From positions 232,815 to 296,814 of the forward strand of contig NZ_FOHU01000004.1 of the NCBI RefSeq assembly GCF_900111615.1: a stretch of DNA of 64,000 nt, given 5' to 3'. Below are positions 16,959-24,981 of this stretch, one piece after another. A program made the position numbers and the translations under genes. Source of the stretch: Natronincola peptidivorans (GTDB lineage: Bacteria; Bacillota; Clostridia; Peptostreptococcales; Natronincolaceae). The stretch's first letter is position 1. Each line of letters opens with the position of its first letter. The notes under the pieces were generated by a model. The model saw only the letters and a program-made list of their open reading frames with translations. It made no database searches and was not told the DNA's origin.

Positions 16959-17990
16959 ATGATGGATTTCCTAAAGGAATTGAAGGAAAAGAAAATACTG
17001 ACCCAAAAAGATGTTGACAGCTTTAAAAGCTACATTGATAAAAAATATGGGTCCCTAGAAGATGAAAAAAAAGAAGCTATTCTAAGAGACTCCATTGCTC
17101 ATGTGGTAAATAGAGATTTGGCTGAGCTGAAGATGGAGAATGAGGAGGGATTAGTTCACTTTTTTGTGGAAAAAATTCTTCTAGAGAATAAAGAAGACCT
17201 TTATGCCGATAGGTTTTTTGAAGCGGTTATTGCTGATAGAACCCCTTGTGATGTTTTTTATCAAAACCTTAGGAAGTGGATTAATGATAGAATTCAAAAT
17301 CCTCTGCCACAGGACTTGTTGCATAAGTATTATGAAGATAATTTTAATAAAAATACAAGTCTAGCAGATAGTCCTCCATTAACTGAAAAAAACAGTTTTG
17401 CTCCTCTGTGGACTATTTGGATTGGCTTAGCCATTATTACCTTATCCCTGTTTTTCACTTTTAGTAGTGCTCCTTCTCAACCCACAACTATAGCACCCAT
17501 GGAAAAAAGTATCGATACACCTTCGCTGCCAGCCTATGTTTTACTGCGGCATAAGATACCCAACAGAAATATTCCTGATTATTTGCATTATCATGCTATA
17601 GACCAAGAAGGACTTAAAGAATATTTAACCTCAAGAAACTCTCTTTTGAGAAATGAACCTTATTTTTCTCAAATTATGGATACCGCTAAGGAATTTGATT
17701 TGCACCCACTGCTTCTATTTGCTATCGTTGGACATGAGCAAGCCTTTGTCCCAGAGGATCATCCCTATAGCACCATGATGGTAAATAACCCTTTTAATGT
17801 CTATGGCAGCTGGGAACGATATAATACTACTCTAAAGCATTCCGCAGAGATAGCTTCTAGAACCATTTATACCAGTTTGTCTGATCTGCCACCCTATATG
17901 GACCCATTCTTCTGGATAAACCGTCGATATGCCGAAGATCCTAACTGGTGGAAAGGTGTAAGAAGTATTTTTTGGACCCTTCATAATTAA
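16959..17990 (+). CDS. Membrane-anchored protein with a lysozyme/glucosaminidase-like domain
   Basis: A 343-residue protein. Residues 1-145 are a soluble, charged helical domain predicted to be cytoplasmic. One membrane segment (LWTIWIGLAIITLSLFFTF, about 149-167) follows, then a Pro-rich linker and an extracellular domain (about 200-343) with FDLHPLLLFAIVGHEQAFVP, NNPFNVYGSWE and AEIASRTIY. The His-Glu and 'NNPFNVYG' pattern is that of glucosaminidase/lysozyme-like (GH73-type) folds, with a likely catalytic Glu in GHEQ. It may trim peptidoglycan. It is the only plus-strand gene for several kb, and its Shine-Dalgarno sequence is weak; a second ATG follows one codon later. Confidence 0.6.
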   Translation: MMDFLKELKEKKILTQKDVDSFKSYIDKKYGSLEDEKKEAILRDSIAHVVNRDLAELKMENEEGLVHFFVEKILLENKEDLYADRFFEAVIADRTPCDVFYQNLRKWINDRIQNPLPQDLLHKYYEDNFNKNTSLADSPPLTEKNSFAPLWTIWIGLAIITLSLFFTFSSAPSQPTTIAPMEKSIDTPSLPAYVLLRHKIPNRNIPDYLHYHAIDQEGLKEYLTSRNSLLRNEPYFSQIMDTAKEFDLHPLLLFAIVGHEQAFVPEDHPYSTMMVNNPFNVYGSWERYNTTLKHSAEIASRTIYTSLSDLPPYMDPFFWINRRYAEDPNWWKGVRSIFWTLHN

Positions 17991-17994
17991 AGAT

Positions 17995-18040
17995 AAGGCT
18001 TAACAAATCGACATTTTGTTTTGTCAATTTGTTAAGCCTT
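17995..18040. terminator. Long hairpin between convergent genes
   Basis: AAGGCTTAACAAAT pairs perfectly with ATTTGTTAAGCCTT, and GAC/GTC extends the stem, between the stops of two convergent genes. It probably serves as a terminator for both directions, although the flanking T-runs are weak. A relative of it occurs at 19689-19722. Confidence 0.6.
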
Positions 18041-18053
18041 ACCCTTATTTTTC

Positions 18054-18359
18054 TTATTCAGCTTCTTCTGGTTCCTTTTCTTTAGAAACTTTTATCTCTT
18101 CAATTTTCTCCTTTAACTGCTGGATATTCCTTTGGGCTGATAAAACCTTGTCGCATAATTCTGCTACTGGAGATTCCGGATTTTCCTTGTCACTTTTAAA
18201 TATCGCTTTCCCAATTTCTGTATAGAGTTTTTCTATCTGCTTTTCTTCTTCAGTTATTTTAGCGTTTAACTTTGTTACTTCTGCTACTTCCTTTGCTTTG
18301 TTGGCAGTTGCCTCTGCTGCGGAACCAATTTTTTTCCCTAAATTATTAAAAAAAGTCAT
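18054..18359 (-). CDS. Small coiled-coil protein, function unknown
   Basis: A 101-residue protein beginning MTFFNNLGKKIGSAAEATANKAKEVAE and continuing as a long charged helix with heptad-like spacing (KLNAKITEEEKQIEKLYTEIGKAIF...), with a second coiled-coil stretch near the C-terminus rich in Glu and Lys. This resembles the N-terminal half of clostridial zinc-ribbon proteins, but no CxxC ribbon is present. It lies 25 bases after a lipoprotein gene in the same direction. No function can be assigned. Confidence 0.7.
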   Translation of the reverse strand: MTFFNNLGKKIGSAAEATANKAKEVAEVTKLNAKITEEEKQIEKLYTEIGKAIFKSDKENPESPVAELCDKVLSAQRNIQQLKEKIEEIKVSKEKEPEEAE

Positions 18360-18384
18360 AACCTTTTCTCCTTAAGCTTTATTT

Positions 18385-18909
18385 CTATTTTTTTACTTCG
18401 ATAGTTATACTAAGGGCTTTGTTGTCAGGAGCATACATTGTACTAATTAAGGTGTGCTCATCCAGGCTTGCAAAATAGCCTAGACCCATATCTCCAGAAA
18501 ACTCTGTAACATCATTGGTAAAGCCTGCATCCTTTAATTCTACTACATATTTCTTATAATCTTCTTCTTCAACCTCTTCTAATATAATCATGCAAGATGC
18601 ATTTGAATTTATTACTGAGATTATGTTGCCTTTATTAAAGATGGGTATACTATCTGCTGCTCCACCGTCGGGCCATTTACTACTGCCAAAACTAATCTCT
18701 TCACCATCCTCTCCCTTTATTGCTATCCCTCCGTCTTTGATATCTATATCTATGTCTACATCATCACCAGCAACTTTTTCTAAAACACTCTCTGTTACCT
18801 TTTCTGCTATTTTCTCATTAAGATTTTTCTTAACACTGCAGCCTCCTAAAGACAGTACCACAAGAGCACTTAGTAAAATAGCAATTATTCTCTTTCCCAT
18901 AATTAACAT
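18385..18909 (-). CDS. Lipoprotein, DUF6591-like, function unknown
   Basis: A 174-residue protein with a lipoprotein signal: a basic start, then IIAILLSALVVLSLGGC, where Cys24 should be lipidated. The mature part has an acidic segment DDVDIDIDIKDGGIAIKGEDGEE and a C-terminal domain with ASCMIILEEVEEEDYKKYVVELKDAGF. The latter is seen in small clostridial lipoproteins. The ATG at 18909 has AGGA seven bases upstream. It is probably cotranscribed with the 101-residue coiled-coil gene and anchored on the outer face of the membrane. Confidence 0.75.
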   Translation of the reverse strand: MLIMGKRIIAILLSALVVLSLGGCSVKKNLNEKIAEKVTESVLEKVAGDDVDIDIDIKDGGIAIKGEDGEEISFGSSKWPDGGAADSIPIFNKGNIISVINSNASCMIILEEVEEEDYKKYVVELKDAGFTNDVTEFSGDMGLGYFASLDEHTLISTMYAPDNKALSITIEVKK

Positions 18910-18937
18910 CTCTCTTTCCTTTTTTTAACAAACCTTG

Positions 18938-18976
18938 CTAGGGGTGACAGATTTGTTTATCTGTCTTTACCCCTAG
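18938..18976 (+). terminator. Hairpin with T-run on the plus strand
   Basis: CTAGGGGTGACAGAT pairs with ATCTGTCTTTACCCCTAG, leaving a six-base loop, followed by TTTTT on the plus strand. It lies between two minus-strand genes, so its T-run faces the 'wrong' way; on the minus strand it could still stop transcripts of the 19013-19372 gene less efficiently. Confidence 0.55.
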
Positions 18977-19012
18977 TTTTTCAATGGTTATTGAGTTTTA
19001 GTTAGATACTCT

Positions 19013-19372
19013 CTACTTCAATAGTCTAAACTTACCTATAATAGGCAGCTCCTTAACCTTCCCATTAAATCCATTAATAAGTCCTATAATACCTAACACT
19101 AATACAAATATGGAGAATAAAGGCAGGATTAGCCATCCGATAATAGGTATCATGCCTAAAACAAAGCTTCCAGCAAGACCTAAAATCAGCAATAATAATC
19201 CTTGATTTGCATGATATCTTCCAAATTTGGAGTCAGGGCAGGCTAATAATGGTAAAAAGAAGATGATATAGGCAAGCCCTGCCATGGTTTTGTTCTTTTG
19301 AATATCTTCTTGGTCAAATGATGTGATTGTACTACTCTCTACTGTGTGACTGTTATTTTTCGGATCTGTCAT
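19013..19372 (-). CDS. Small membrane protein, DUF4870/Tic20-like
   Basis: A 119-residue protein: about 28 polar residues, then AGLAYIIFFLPLLAC, the signature YHANQGLLLLILGLAGSFVLG, a hairpin IPIIGWLILPLFSIFVLVLGIIGLING, and a C-terminal KELPIIGKFRLL. Three to four membrane segments and the 'F.r.HANQ.l' motif place it in the DUF4870/Tic20-like family, whose role in bacteria is unclear. It is preceded by AAGGAGG. No partner gene is obvious, though it sits in a run of small envelope proteins. Confidence 0.8.
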   Translation of the reverse strand: MTDPKNNSHTVESSTITSFDQEDIQKNKTMAGLAYIIFFLPLLACPDSKFGRYHANQGLLLLILGLAGSFVLGMIPIIGWLILPLFSIFVLVLGIIGLINGFNGKVKELPIIGKFRLLK

Positions 19373-19534
19373 TGTTAAAACCTCCTTATTTTTTTTGATA
19401 GAGCTTTATAAAAGAATCTCCAATTTTCATACCTGGGAATAAAGCCATGAGTATTCAAACTGTAGATCTTTTTGAAGCTTTGGTATAGTGAAAAACTATC
19501 TTTACTAAATTGTATATATTTTCATCACAAAGGT

Positions 19535-19595
19535 AATCACCCCTAGGATGATTTTAGGCAAAAAAATAATCATCCTAGGGATGATTTTGGGGTGA
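19535..19595. repeat. Nested inverted repeats around CCCTAGG
   Basis: AATCACCCCTAGGATGATT (19535-19553) is matched by AATCATCCTAGGGATGATT (19568-19586) as an inverted repeat with one mismatch. Each arm is itself nearly palindromic, and TCACCCC/GGGGTGA (19537-19543, 19589-19595) gives a second outer pairing. On the minus strand the second arm is a hairpin followed by ATTTTTTT, so it may act as a terminator. The same CCCCTAG core occurs in the hairpin at 18938-18976. Confidence 0.7.
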
Positions 19596-19688
19596 CTGGT
19601 CCAAGAAACCTTTGCAAATAAGTATATATAATAAAATTCTATATTAAAGTGTATAAAGAAAAAAATATTTATAAATAAATGGCCCAGC

Positions 19689-19722
19689 TTGATAAATTGA
19701 CTTTTCTTTGCCAATTTATCAA
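19689..19722 (-). terminator. Hairpin after the acetyltransferase gene
   Basis: TTGATAAATTG pairs with CAATTTATCAA around a 12-base loop, 18 bases after the stop codon on the minus strand. The stem resembles the one at 17995-18040. No long T-run follows, so termination strength is uncertain. Confidence 0.5.
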
Positions 19723-19740
19723 ACCTACCCCCTTCTTTTA

Positions 19741-20241
19741 CTATGCATCTAGTATTTTCTGATAAACAACACTGTCCAACCATTTGTCAAACTTTTTTCC
19801 AACTTCTTTGTAATGGGCACATTTCACATAACCATTTCTTTCAAATAGCTTTATGCTTTTCTGGTTAGTTGCACATATAGTGGCGGTTAAAACGTGGAAG
19901 CTTTTTATCTTGGCAAATGCTTCGATTTCCCTTAAGGCCATGCTGCCCACACCTCTTCCTACCAAATTAGGGCTGAGATACACTGATACTTCTCCAGTGG
20001 TATCATAGGCTTCTCGTCTCTTGTGCTGTCCTAATATAACATAGCCAATAATATCTTCACCCTCCATAATAACTAAGGTTTGATATTTTGGATCCTCAAA
20101 TAAAACTATATCCCTCATCTCTCCCTGGGTTAAAGCCTTTACATGAAAAGTTGCTGTAGTATTTAGAACATAATGATTATAGATTTCCAGTAGTTTTGGG
20201 ATATCCTCTTCTGTTGCTGTTTTAAATGTATAACCTAACAA
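19741..20241 (-). CDS. GNAT family N-acetyltransferase (phosphinothricin acetyltransferase-like)
   Basis: A 166-residue acetyltransferase: TFKTATEEDIPKLLEIYNHYV is the usual N-terminal start of the Pat/YncA subgroup. The acetyl-CoA loop is SPNLVGRGVGSMALREIE (R-x-x-G-x-G/A) and the C-terminal part is TATICATNQKSIKLFERNGYV. Relatives acetylate small amines such as phosphinothricin or methionine sulfone. The start is taken as TTG at 20241, because AGGAGG lies seven bases upstream; the frame extends six codons further to another TTG that precedes that ribosome binding site. Substrate is unknown. Confidence 0.85.
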   Translation of the reverse strand: MLGYTFKTATEEDIPKLLEIYNHYVLNTTATFHVKALTQGEMRDIVLFEDPKYQTLVIMEGEDIIGYVILGQHKRREAYDTTGEVSVYLSPNLVGRGVGSMALREIEAFAKIKSFHVLTATICATNQKSIKLFERNGYVKCAHYKEVGKKFDKWLDSVVYQKILDA

Positions 20242-20268
20242 TCTTTTTCCTCCTATCAAATGGTTCCT

Positions 20269-21255
20269 TTATAAATCAAAGCTTACTAAAGCCTCTATTA
20301 TATCGTCGCTTAAATCTATAGGAAAGATTTCAAAAATCCTTCTTTCTCTAGAAGATAGCTGTATATATGCTCGTTTATTTGGATAAATAATAACTCTTGT
20401 TATATATCTAGCTTTATCCACATCCTTTTCTCCTTTTCTTATTTGTGGATACTGGCTGCTCTCTTCGTAATAAAAGTCTAAGTAAAAATAGGGTGTTTCC
20501 ATCTGCTTCATTTTTGAATAGTTGAGCTCCCTTATATATCGGAGATTCTCTAGAACTGATCCCTCCATCTCTTCTATCAAGCTATAGATAATTGCCTCTT
20601 CCTCTATAGAATAATCTACCTCCTGCCGGTATCCTAACATGCCCCTTCTATTGGACTCCTGTATCTGATCCATCTCATATACATTGATTGTTTTAGGGGC
20701 AGCAACCTCCTGCAGAGCAACCACTTGGCTAGGGGTGTACATCTGGTGAATATTGGGGAGCGCTATTACTACAGAAAAAACAAAATAGGCGACTTTTTTA
20801 AGCTTTGCAAGGGTTGTTTTTCTACCTTGCTCTTCTTTTTCTTCTCCCTCTTCTTCTTTTCCTATTCTTTCAATAATGCTGATTATGAACAGCAGGACAA
20901 AGAAGGTCAGTAACCCCCAATAGCTCCAAAACAGATCGTACAAAGGTGAAACAAAAACTATATAGCCAGATGCTAAGCCCAAGCATAAAGCAAAGATTTT
21001 AAAGCTTAAAAACGTCATCTCTCTAAAGGAGATAAGTCTTGTTTTACTCTCCCTTATCAAGATAATACAGGGTTTTACCAAAAATCCACTAATAAAGGTA
21101 ATACTAAAGAATGTATAGAAAAACCACCCATAGCTTTCTGTCAGAAAGGTTATAAAGGCTAATGTACCCATCAGCCAAGTTATACCAGTTATTACTTCCT
21201 CAAAGGTAAGTTTATGATTTTCCTCTCCCTTATTATTTATCTCTGCATCCTTCAT
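20269..21255 (-). CDS. Multi-span membrane protein of unknown function
   Basis: A 328-residue protein (start ATG at 21255 with AAGGAGG; the frame extends 12 codons further). After a polar 20-residue start it has about four membrane segments (ITGITWLMGTLAFITFL, FFYTFFSITFISGFLV, FKIFALCLGLASGYIVFV, GLLTFFVLLFIISII), a Lys/Glu-rich loop (KEEEGEEKEEQGRK), another segment near 165-180, and an extracellular C-terminal domain of about 150 residues with no recognised motif. It lies between the ProXp-like and acetyltransferase genes in the same direction. I do not recognise the family. Confidence 0.65.
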   Translation of the reverse strand: MKDAEINNKGEENHKLTFEEVITGITWLMGTLAFITFLTESYGWFFYTFFSITFISGFLVKPCIILIRESKTRLISFREMTFLSFKIFALCLGLASGYIVFVSPLYDLFWSYWGLLTFFVLLFIISIIERIGKEEEGEEKEEQGRKTTLAKLKKVAYFVFSVVIALPNIHQMYTPSQVVALQEVAAPKTINVYEMDQIQESNRRGMLGYRQEVDYSIEEEAIIYSLIEEMEGSVLENLRYIRELNYSKMKQMETPYFYLDFYYEESSQYPQIRKGEKDVDKARYITRVIIYPNKRAYIQLSSRERRIFEIFPIDLSDDIIEALVSFDL

Positions 21256-21318
21256 AAGGTCCTCCTTTTTGATAAAAAAAGCACCTGCCACTACAGCCGA
21301 TGCAATCTTTTACCTTAT

Positions 21319-21813
21319 TTATGGTATTTCTACATACTGTGTTCTATTTCCACAACGTTGTAGAAATCTCTCCAAATCTTTATAGGTTATGGTTACACTG
21401 GCAGTATTGACATTAGGATGTAGAGTAACTTTTTCATTAGAAGCTAAATCTTTATCAATCAGCACCTCTACTTCCTTGTTTTTATCATTGATTAGCCCCA
21501 TTGGAGATACAGCTCCTGGCTCTAACCCTAAACAGCGTTCCAATCTTTCATCAGAGGCAAAACTTAATCTAGTGCTGCCAATTTGTCTAGCAATCAGCTT
21601 GGTATTGGCTTTTTTAGAACTGTCCACCAGTACTAGGTAATGCTTATCTCCCTTAGAATTTCTTAGAAATAGGTTTTTAAAGTGCATCACCTCTATTCGT
21701 TGCTCTAATTCTTCAATAGCAGCTATGGTAGCAACTGGGGGGTGGGTATATTGAACATATGGTATCTCCAATTCCTCTAAAACTCCATATGCCTTTATTT
21801 CTTTTTCTTTCAT
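21319..21813 (-). CDS. ProXp/YbaK-type aminoacyl-tRNA deacylase (PrdX-like)
   Basis: A 164-residue YbaK/ProX domain protein that hydrolyses mischarged tRNA in trans, typically Ala-tRNA(Pro). Diagnostic stretches are HPPVATIAAIEE, KNLFLRNSKGDKHYLVL (with the catalytic Lys in the K-N-L-F-L motif), SSKKANTKLIARQIG, GLEPGAVSPMGLIND and LHPNVNTASVTI. This layout is that of PrdX/ProXp-ala, which in some clostridia is found with the proline reductase genes; none are seen here. It precedes the membrane-protein gene at 20269-21255 by 63 bases in the same direction. Confidence 0.88.
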   Translation of the reverse strand: MKEKEIKAYGVLEELEIPYVQYTHPPVATIAAIEELEQRIEVMHFKNLFLRNSKGDKHYLVLVDSSKKANTKLIARQIGSTRLSFASDERLERCLGLEPGAVSPMGLINDKNKEVEVLIDKDLASNEKVTLHPNVNTASVTITYKDLERFLQRCGNRTQYVEIP

Positions 21814-21964
21814 TTCTTTAGCTCCCTTCTATGTCACCTATGCCATTATCTTTATACTCTTTTATTACTTGAAAAATATATAAAGAAAATGCTGGCTTTC
21901 TCTGTAAATTAGTATAGCATTTTTCTGTTATTTTCTCAATATACTTACACAACATTAGATTTTA

Positions 21965-22762
21965 CTATCCCTCTTCTAGTATCGCCGCTAAAGTAGGGGC
22001 TATACTTTTGTGATTCTTAACTAATGAAATGAACTTTTCTACCTCTTGACGAAACTCCGTTGCTTTGCTCCACATCACAGGATGTTCACCGTTTGAGTAA
22101 AATACTATTTTCCAATCCTTTGTTTGTTTTGCTGTATGAATAACTTTTTCTTCTATAGCTTCAATCAAGCTATCTTTAATACTAGCAGTAAACAATATTG
22201 GTGATACTATTTCACTTAAATTTCCTTTATTTAGTCTTTCATTCTTTCTAGCATTGATTAGCAATATCTCATTATCCTGCCTGATAATTTCTTCCCAATC
22301 CTCTCCATGGGCAAGCTTCCAAAAGATTGACTCCTCTAATATTTTTTTCTCTCTATCCTCTATAATTCTACCTACATCTTCAACGCTTAAATATATTCCT
22401 GGGATGCTGTCAGCAACCACTCCTAAAACCTTATTGGGTTCTAGGATAGCTATATTTAAAGCAATGATACCTCCACCACTTGTACCTATACAATAATATA
22501 CTTCTGTATCAAGATGTTTTAATAGTGATACTATCATTTCTGCATTTGCCCACCAAAAATCTCTCGGTAATTCCTTCATCCTATCAGATCTACCATACCC
22601 AAGATAATCAGGACAGATCACTCTAAATTTTTGTGAAAAATGCTCTATCTCACTCTTGTGGGCCGCAGAAGAGGATGTGTTCCCTGGTAGTAGGATTAGA
22701 GCTTCTCCACTGCCTTGATCTTCAAAATATATATTTTTTCCTTGAAATTTAAAATATGGCAT
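21965..22762 (-). CDS. Alpha/beta-fold hydrolase
   Basis: A 265-residue hydrolase with the oxyanion-hole region LILLPGNTSSS near residue 24, CPDYLGYGRSD, the nucleophile elbow GTSGGG (Ser about residue 94), an acid in TASIKDSL and the catalytic His in NGEHPVMW. The fold is of the haloalkane dehalogenase/esterase class. The substrate cannot be told from sequence. It stands alone, separated by about 150 bases from the ProXp gene. Confidence 0.85.
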   Translation of the reverse strand: MPYFKFQGKNIYFEDQGSGEALILLPGNTSSSAAHKSEIEHFSQKFRVICPDYLGYGRSDRMKELPRDFWWANAEMIVSLLKHLDTEVYYCIGTSGGGIIALNIAILEPNKVLGVVADSIPGIYLSVEDVGRIIEDREKKILEESIFWKLAHGEDWEEIIRQDNEILLINARKNERLNKGNLSEIVSPILFTASIKDSLIEAIEEKVIHTAKQTKDWKIVFYSNGEHPVMWSKATEFRQEVEKFISLVKNHKSIAPTLAAILEEG

Positions 22763-22935
22763 TGCTTTATCTCCCCTTTATTATTTTGATTGATCGGCCT
22801 TCTACAACACCATTGCGGGAAAATCATACACAATATTTCTTTGATTTTTCTACTAATTATTATTTCTACACATCCTTAGAAATACCTTTAAAATATAAGA
22901 GGACTCCTCCTCTAACAAAAATAACCATAAAAAGT

Positions 22936-22964
22936 CCCACTATTAGATTTTTTCTAATAGTGGG
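22936..22964 (-). terminator. Intrinsic terminator of the rubrerythrin-like gene
   Basis: CCCACTATTAGA pairs perfectly with TCTAATAGTGGG around a short loop, followed on the minus strand by ACTTTTTATGG, 21 bases after the stop codon. Confidence 0.88.
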
Positions 22965-22985
22965 CAATAGTTGAAAAATATTTTT

Positions 22986-23477
22986 TTAAAAGGGAGAAAA
23001 CCCTTGCTGACTCCACCAATCCTCTTTATAAATATTATATTGCTTCGTAAACTCCTCTAAGTGTACTCGTTCCCATTTCAAAAGAACTTCATAAAGCTCC
23101 TTTGCTACTTCTATTTCTGTATTCTCTTTAGCTTTCTCATAAAAATCAATGGAAGCTTGCTCTAGCTGCATCCCTATACCAAATACTGACATAGCTAGGT
23201 TGGCATATTGGGCCTCCTCTTTTTTCCATTGATAAAGGTTTGGTGAAGGTGGATTCGATATAAATGCTAATCTCATGTCATCCTTTCCACCGGTTTTAAT
23301 GCTATCAAACAATAATCTTAAATAATCTGCATGCTTTAACTCTTCTTCTGCTAATTCTAGAAAAGCCTCTTTGCTCTCCTTTGAGTGTGCTTGTTTAGCA
23401 GCCATTTGGTAAAATTGGAAACCCTCTACTTCATTGAGGATTGCTTGTTTTATGATATCCAATTCTTTATCCAACAT
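22986..23477 (-). CDS. Ferritin-like (rubrerythrin family) di-iron protein
   Basis: A 163-residue four-helix bundle protein. Iron ligands are visible as E-V-E-G-F in helix 1, EEELKHADYLRLL in helix 2 (ExxH), EQASIDFYEKA in helix 3 and WERVHLEEF in helix 4 (ExxH). It lacks the C-terminal rubredoxin zinc/iron domain of true rubrerythrin. Such proteins take part in peroxide defence or iron handling in anaerobes. It is divergent from the flavodiiron protein gene, which supports a shared oxygen-stress role. Confidence 0.85.
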   Translation of the reverse strand: MLDKELDIIKQAILNEVEGFQFYQMAAKQAHSKESKEAFLELAEEELKHADYLRLLFDSIKTGGKDDMRLAFISNPPSPNLYQWKKEEAQYANLAMSVFGIGMQLEQASIDFYEKAKENTEIEVAKELYEVLLKWERVHLEEFTKQYNIYKEDWWSQQGFSPF

Positions 23478-23675
23478 CTTATTCCCTCCAATAACGTTTT
23501 TGTAATTATCTACATAAATACCCTTATGTCCCTAGACATTAAACATCTATTCCTCTAAAGTTTTTTGAATTATTATTTGATATAATAGTAAAATATTGTT
23601 AAACTTAAGCTATAGCATATAGGAGAAGCTAAAATTAACTTAACTATTTCAGATAAAATCTCAGGAGGGATGGAA

Positions 23676-24902
23676 ATGATTAATACAGTCAAAATAACGG
23701 AAGCTATTCATTTTATTGGTGTGAATGACAGAGAAACCTATTTATTTGAAAATCTATGGCCTTTGGATAAAGGTGTCTCTTACAATTCTTATCTCATCAA
23801 TGACGAAAAAGTAGCTGTCATTGATACCGTAAAGAATACTAAAATGGATGCTTTTATAGAAAAGATTGAAAGCATTATTGGAGGTAGAACTGTAGATTAC
23901 TTGATTATTAATCATATGGAGCCCGATCATTCCGGCGCCATAAAAGCTGTAAAGGAGAAATATCCTGATGTAATGATTGTTGGCAACAAGAAAACCTTTG
24001 AGTTCCTTGAAAATTTTTATGGTAAAATGAAAAATTATTACATCATCGATGACGGAGACATCTTGGACTTGGGTCAGCATAAGCTTCAGTTTTATTTGAC
24101 TCCCATGGTTCATTGGCCTGAAACCATGATGACCTTTGAAACCACAAAAAAAGTACTTTTTTCTGGTGATGCCTTTGGAGGCTTTGGTACATTAGATGGC
24201 GGGGTCTTTGATGATGAAGTAAACCTAGAGTTTTATACAAATGAAATTAGGCGATATTATTCCAATATCGTAGGTAAATATGGTGCTATGGTCCAAAAAG
24301 CTTTAAAGAAGCTGAAGGATGCTGATATCGACACCAAGGTAGTGGCTCCCACTCATGGTCCTGTATGGAGATCAAATCCCTCCTGTATTATTGATTACTA
24401 TGATAGGTGGTCTAGGTCTGCTACAGAGGAGGGTGTGGTGATTGTTTATGGCTCCATGTACGGTAATACACAGAAAATGGCTGATTTTATTGCCAGAAAA
24501 CTAGCGGAGAAGGGAATAAAAAATATCAGAATTTATGATGCCTCTAAAACCCATGTTTCCTACATCATCAGTGATATCTGGAGGTTTAAAGGGGTTATTC
24601 TAGGAAGCTGTGCCTATAACACCGGCTTGTTCCCTGCCATGGAAACAGTTCTACATAAAATAGAAAACTCTCAACTTAAAAACAGGTATCTTGGGATTTT
24701 TGGTACTGCTTCCTGGAGCGGTGGCGGTGTTTCTAATCTAAACCAATTTGCTGAAAGAATTAAATGGGAAAAACTTGGGGAATCTGTGGAGGCTAAGTCT
24801 TCTCCTAAGGAAGAAGAGTTTGAAAAGTGCCAGGTCATAGCAGAAGAAATGGCTATAAAACTAATAGAAGAAAGAGTGGATCAACCACCCTTATGTGAAT
24901 AA
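23676..24902 (+). CDS. A-type flavodiiron protein (O2/NO reductase)
   Basis: A 408-residue protein with the two-domain layout of FprA. An N-terminal metallo-beta-lactamase-like di-iron domain has HMEPDHSG (HxExDH motif, about residue 80), PMVHWPETMMT and LFSGDAFGGFG; a C-terminal flavodoxin domain begins IVYGSMYGNTQKMADFIA (FMN site). It reduces oxygen to water, or nitric oxide to nitrous oxide, with electrons from rubredoxin or F420-type donors. The second ATG (23676) is chosen because AGGAGG is seven bases upstream; the first ATG abuts it. No rubredoxin fusion is present. Confidence 0.95.
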   Translation: MINTVKITEAIHFIGVNDRETYLFENLWPLDKGVSYNSYLINDEKVAVIDTVKNTKMDAFIEKIESIIGGRTVDYLIINHMEPDHSGAIKAVKEKYPDVMIVGNKKTFEFLENFYGKMKNYYIIDDGDILDLGQHKLQFYLTPMVHWPETMMTFETTKKVLFSGDAFGGFGTLDGGVFDDEVNLEFYTNEIRRYYSNIVGKYGAMVQKALKKLKDADIDTKVVAPTHGPVWRSNPSCIIDYYDRWSRSATEEGVVIVYGSMYGNTQKMADFIARKLAEKGIKNIRIYDASKTHVSYIISDIWRFKGVILGSCAYNTGLFPAMETVLHKIENSQLKNRYLGIFGTASWSGGGVSNLNQFAERIKWEKLGESVEAKSSPKEEEFEKCQVIAEEMAIKLIEERVDQPPLCE

Positions 24903-24909
24903 TCGTATC

Positions 24910-24955
24910 AAAGGATTGAGGAAGATGATCATTGCACCTACTTCCTCAATCCTTT
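24910..24955. terminator. Bidirectional terminator between convergent genes
   Basis: AAAGGATTGAGGAAG and CTTCCTCAATCCTTT form a perfect 15-bp stem. Short T/A runs lie on both sides, suited to ending both the flavodiiron gene and the baeRF-like gene. Confidence 0.85.
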
Positions 24956-24981
24956 ATTATTAGTTTATTTAATTTGCATGC

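Larger units (their letters stand above)
19373..19740. other. Gene-free stretch with a complex palindrome
   Basis: This 368-bp gap has no convincing gene. It holds the upstream region of the DUF4870 gene, a nested palindrome at 19535-19595, and the hairpin following the acetyltransferase gene (19689-19722). An open frame of 92 codons at 19505-19783 crosses all of these and overlaps the acetyltransferase end, so it is not accepted. Confidence 0.7.

Noticed and set aside
19505..19783. A 92-codon minus-strand frame with hydrophobic residues
   Set aside because: It overlaps the end of the acetyltransferase gene and runs through two large hairpins. It has no good ribosome binding site and no family resemblance.
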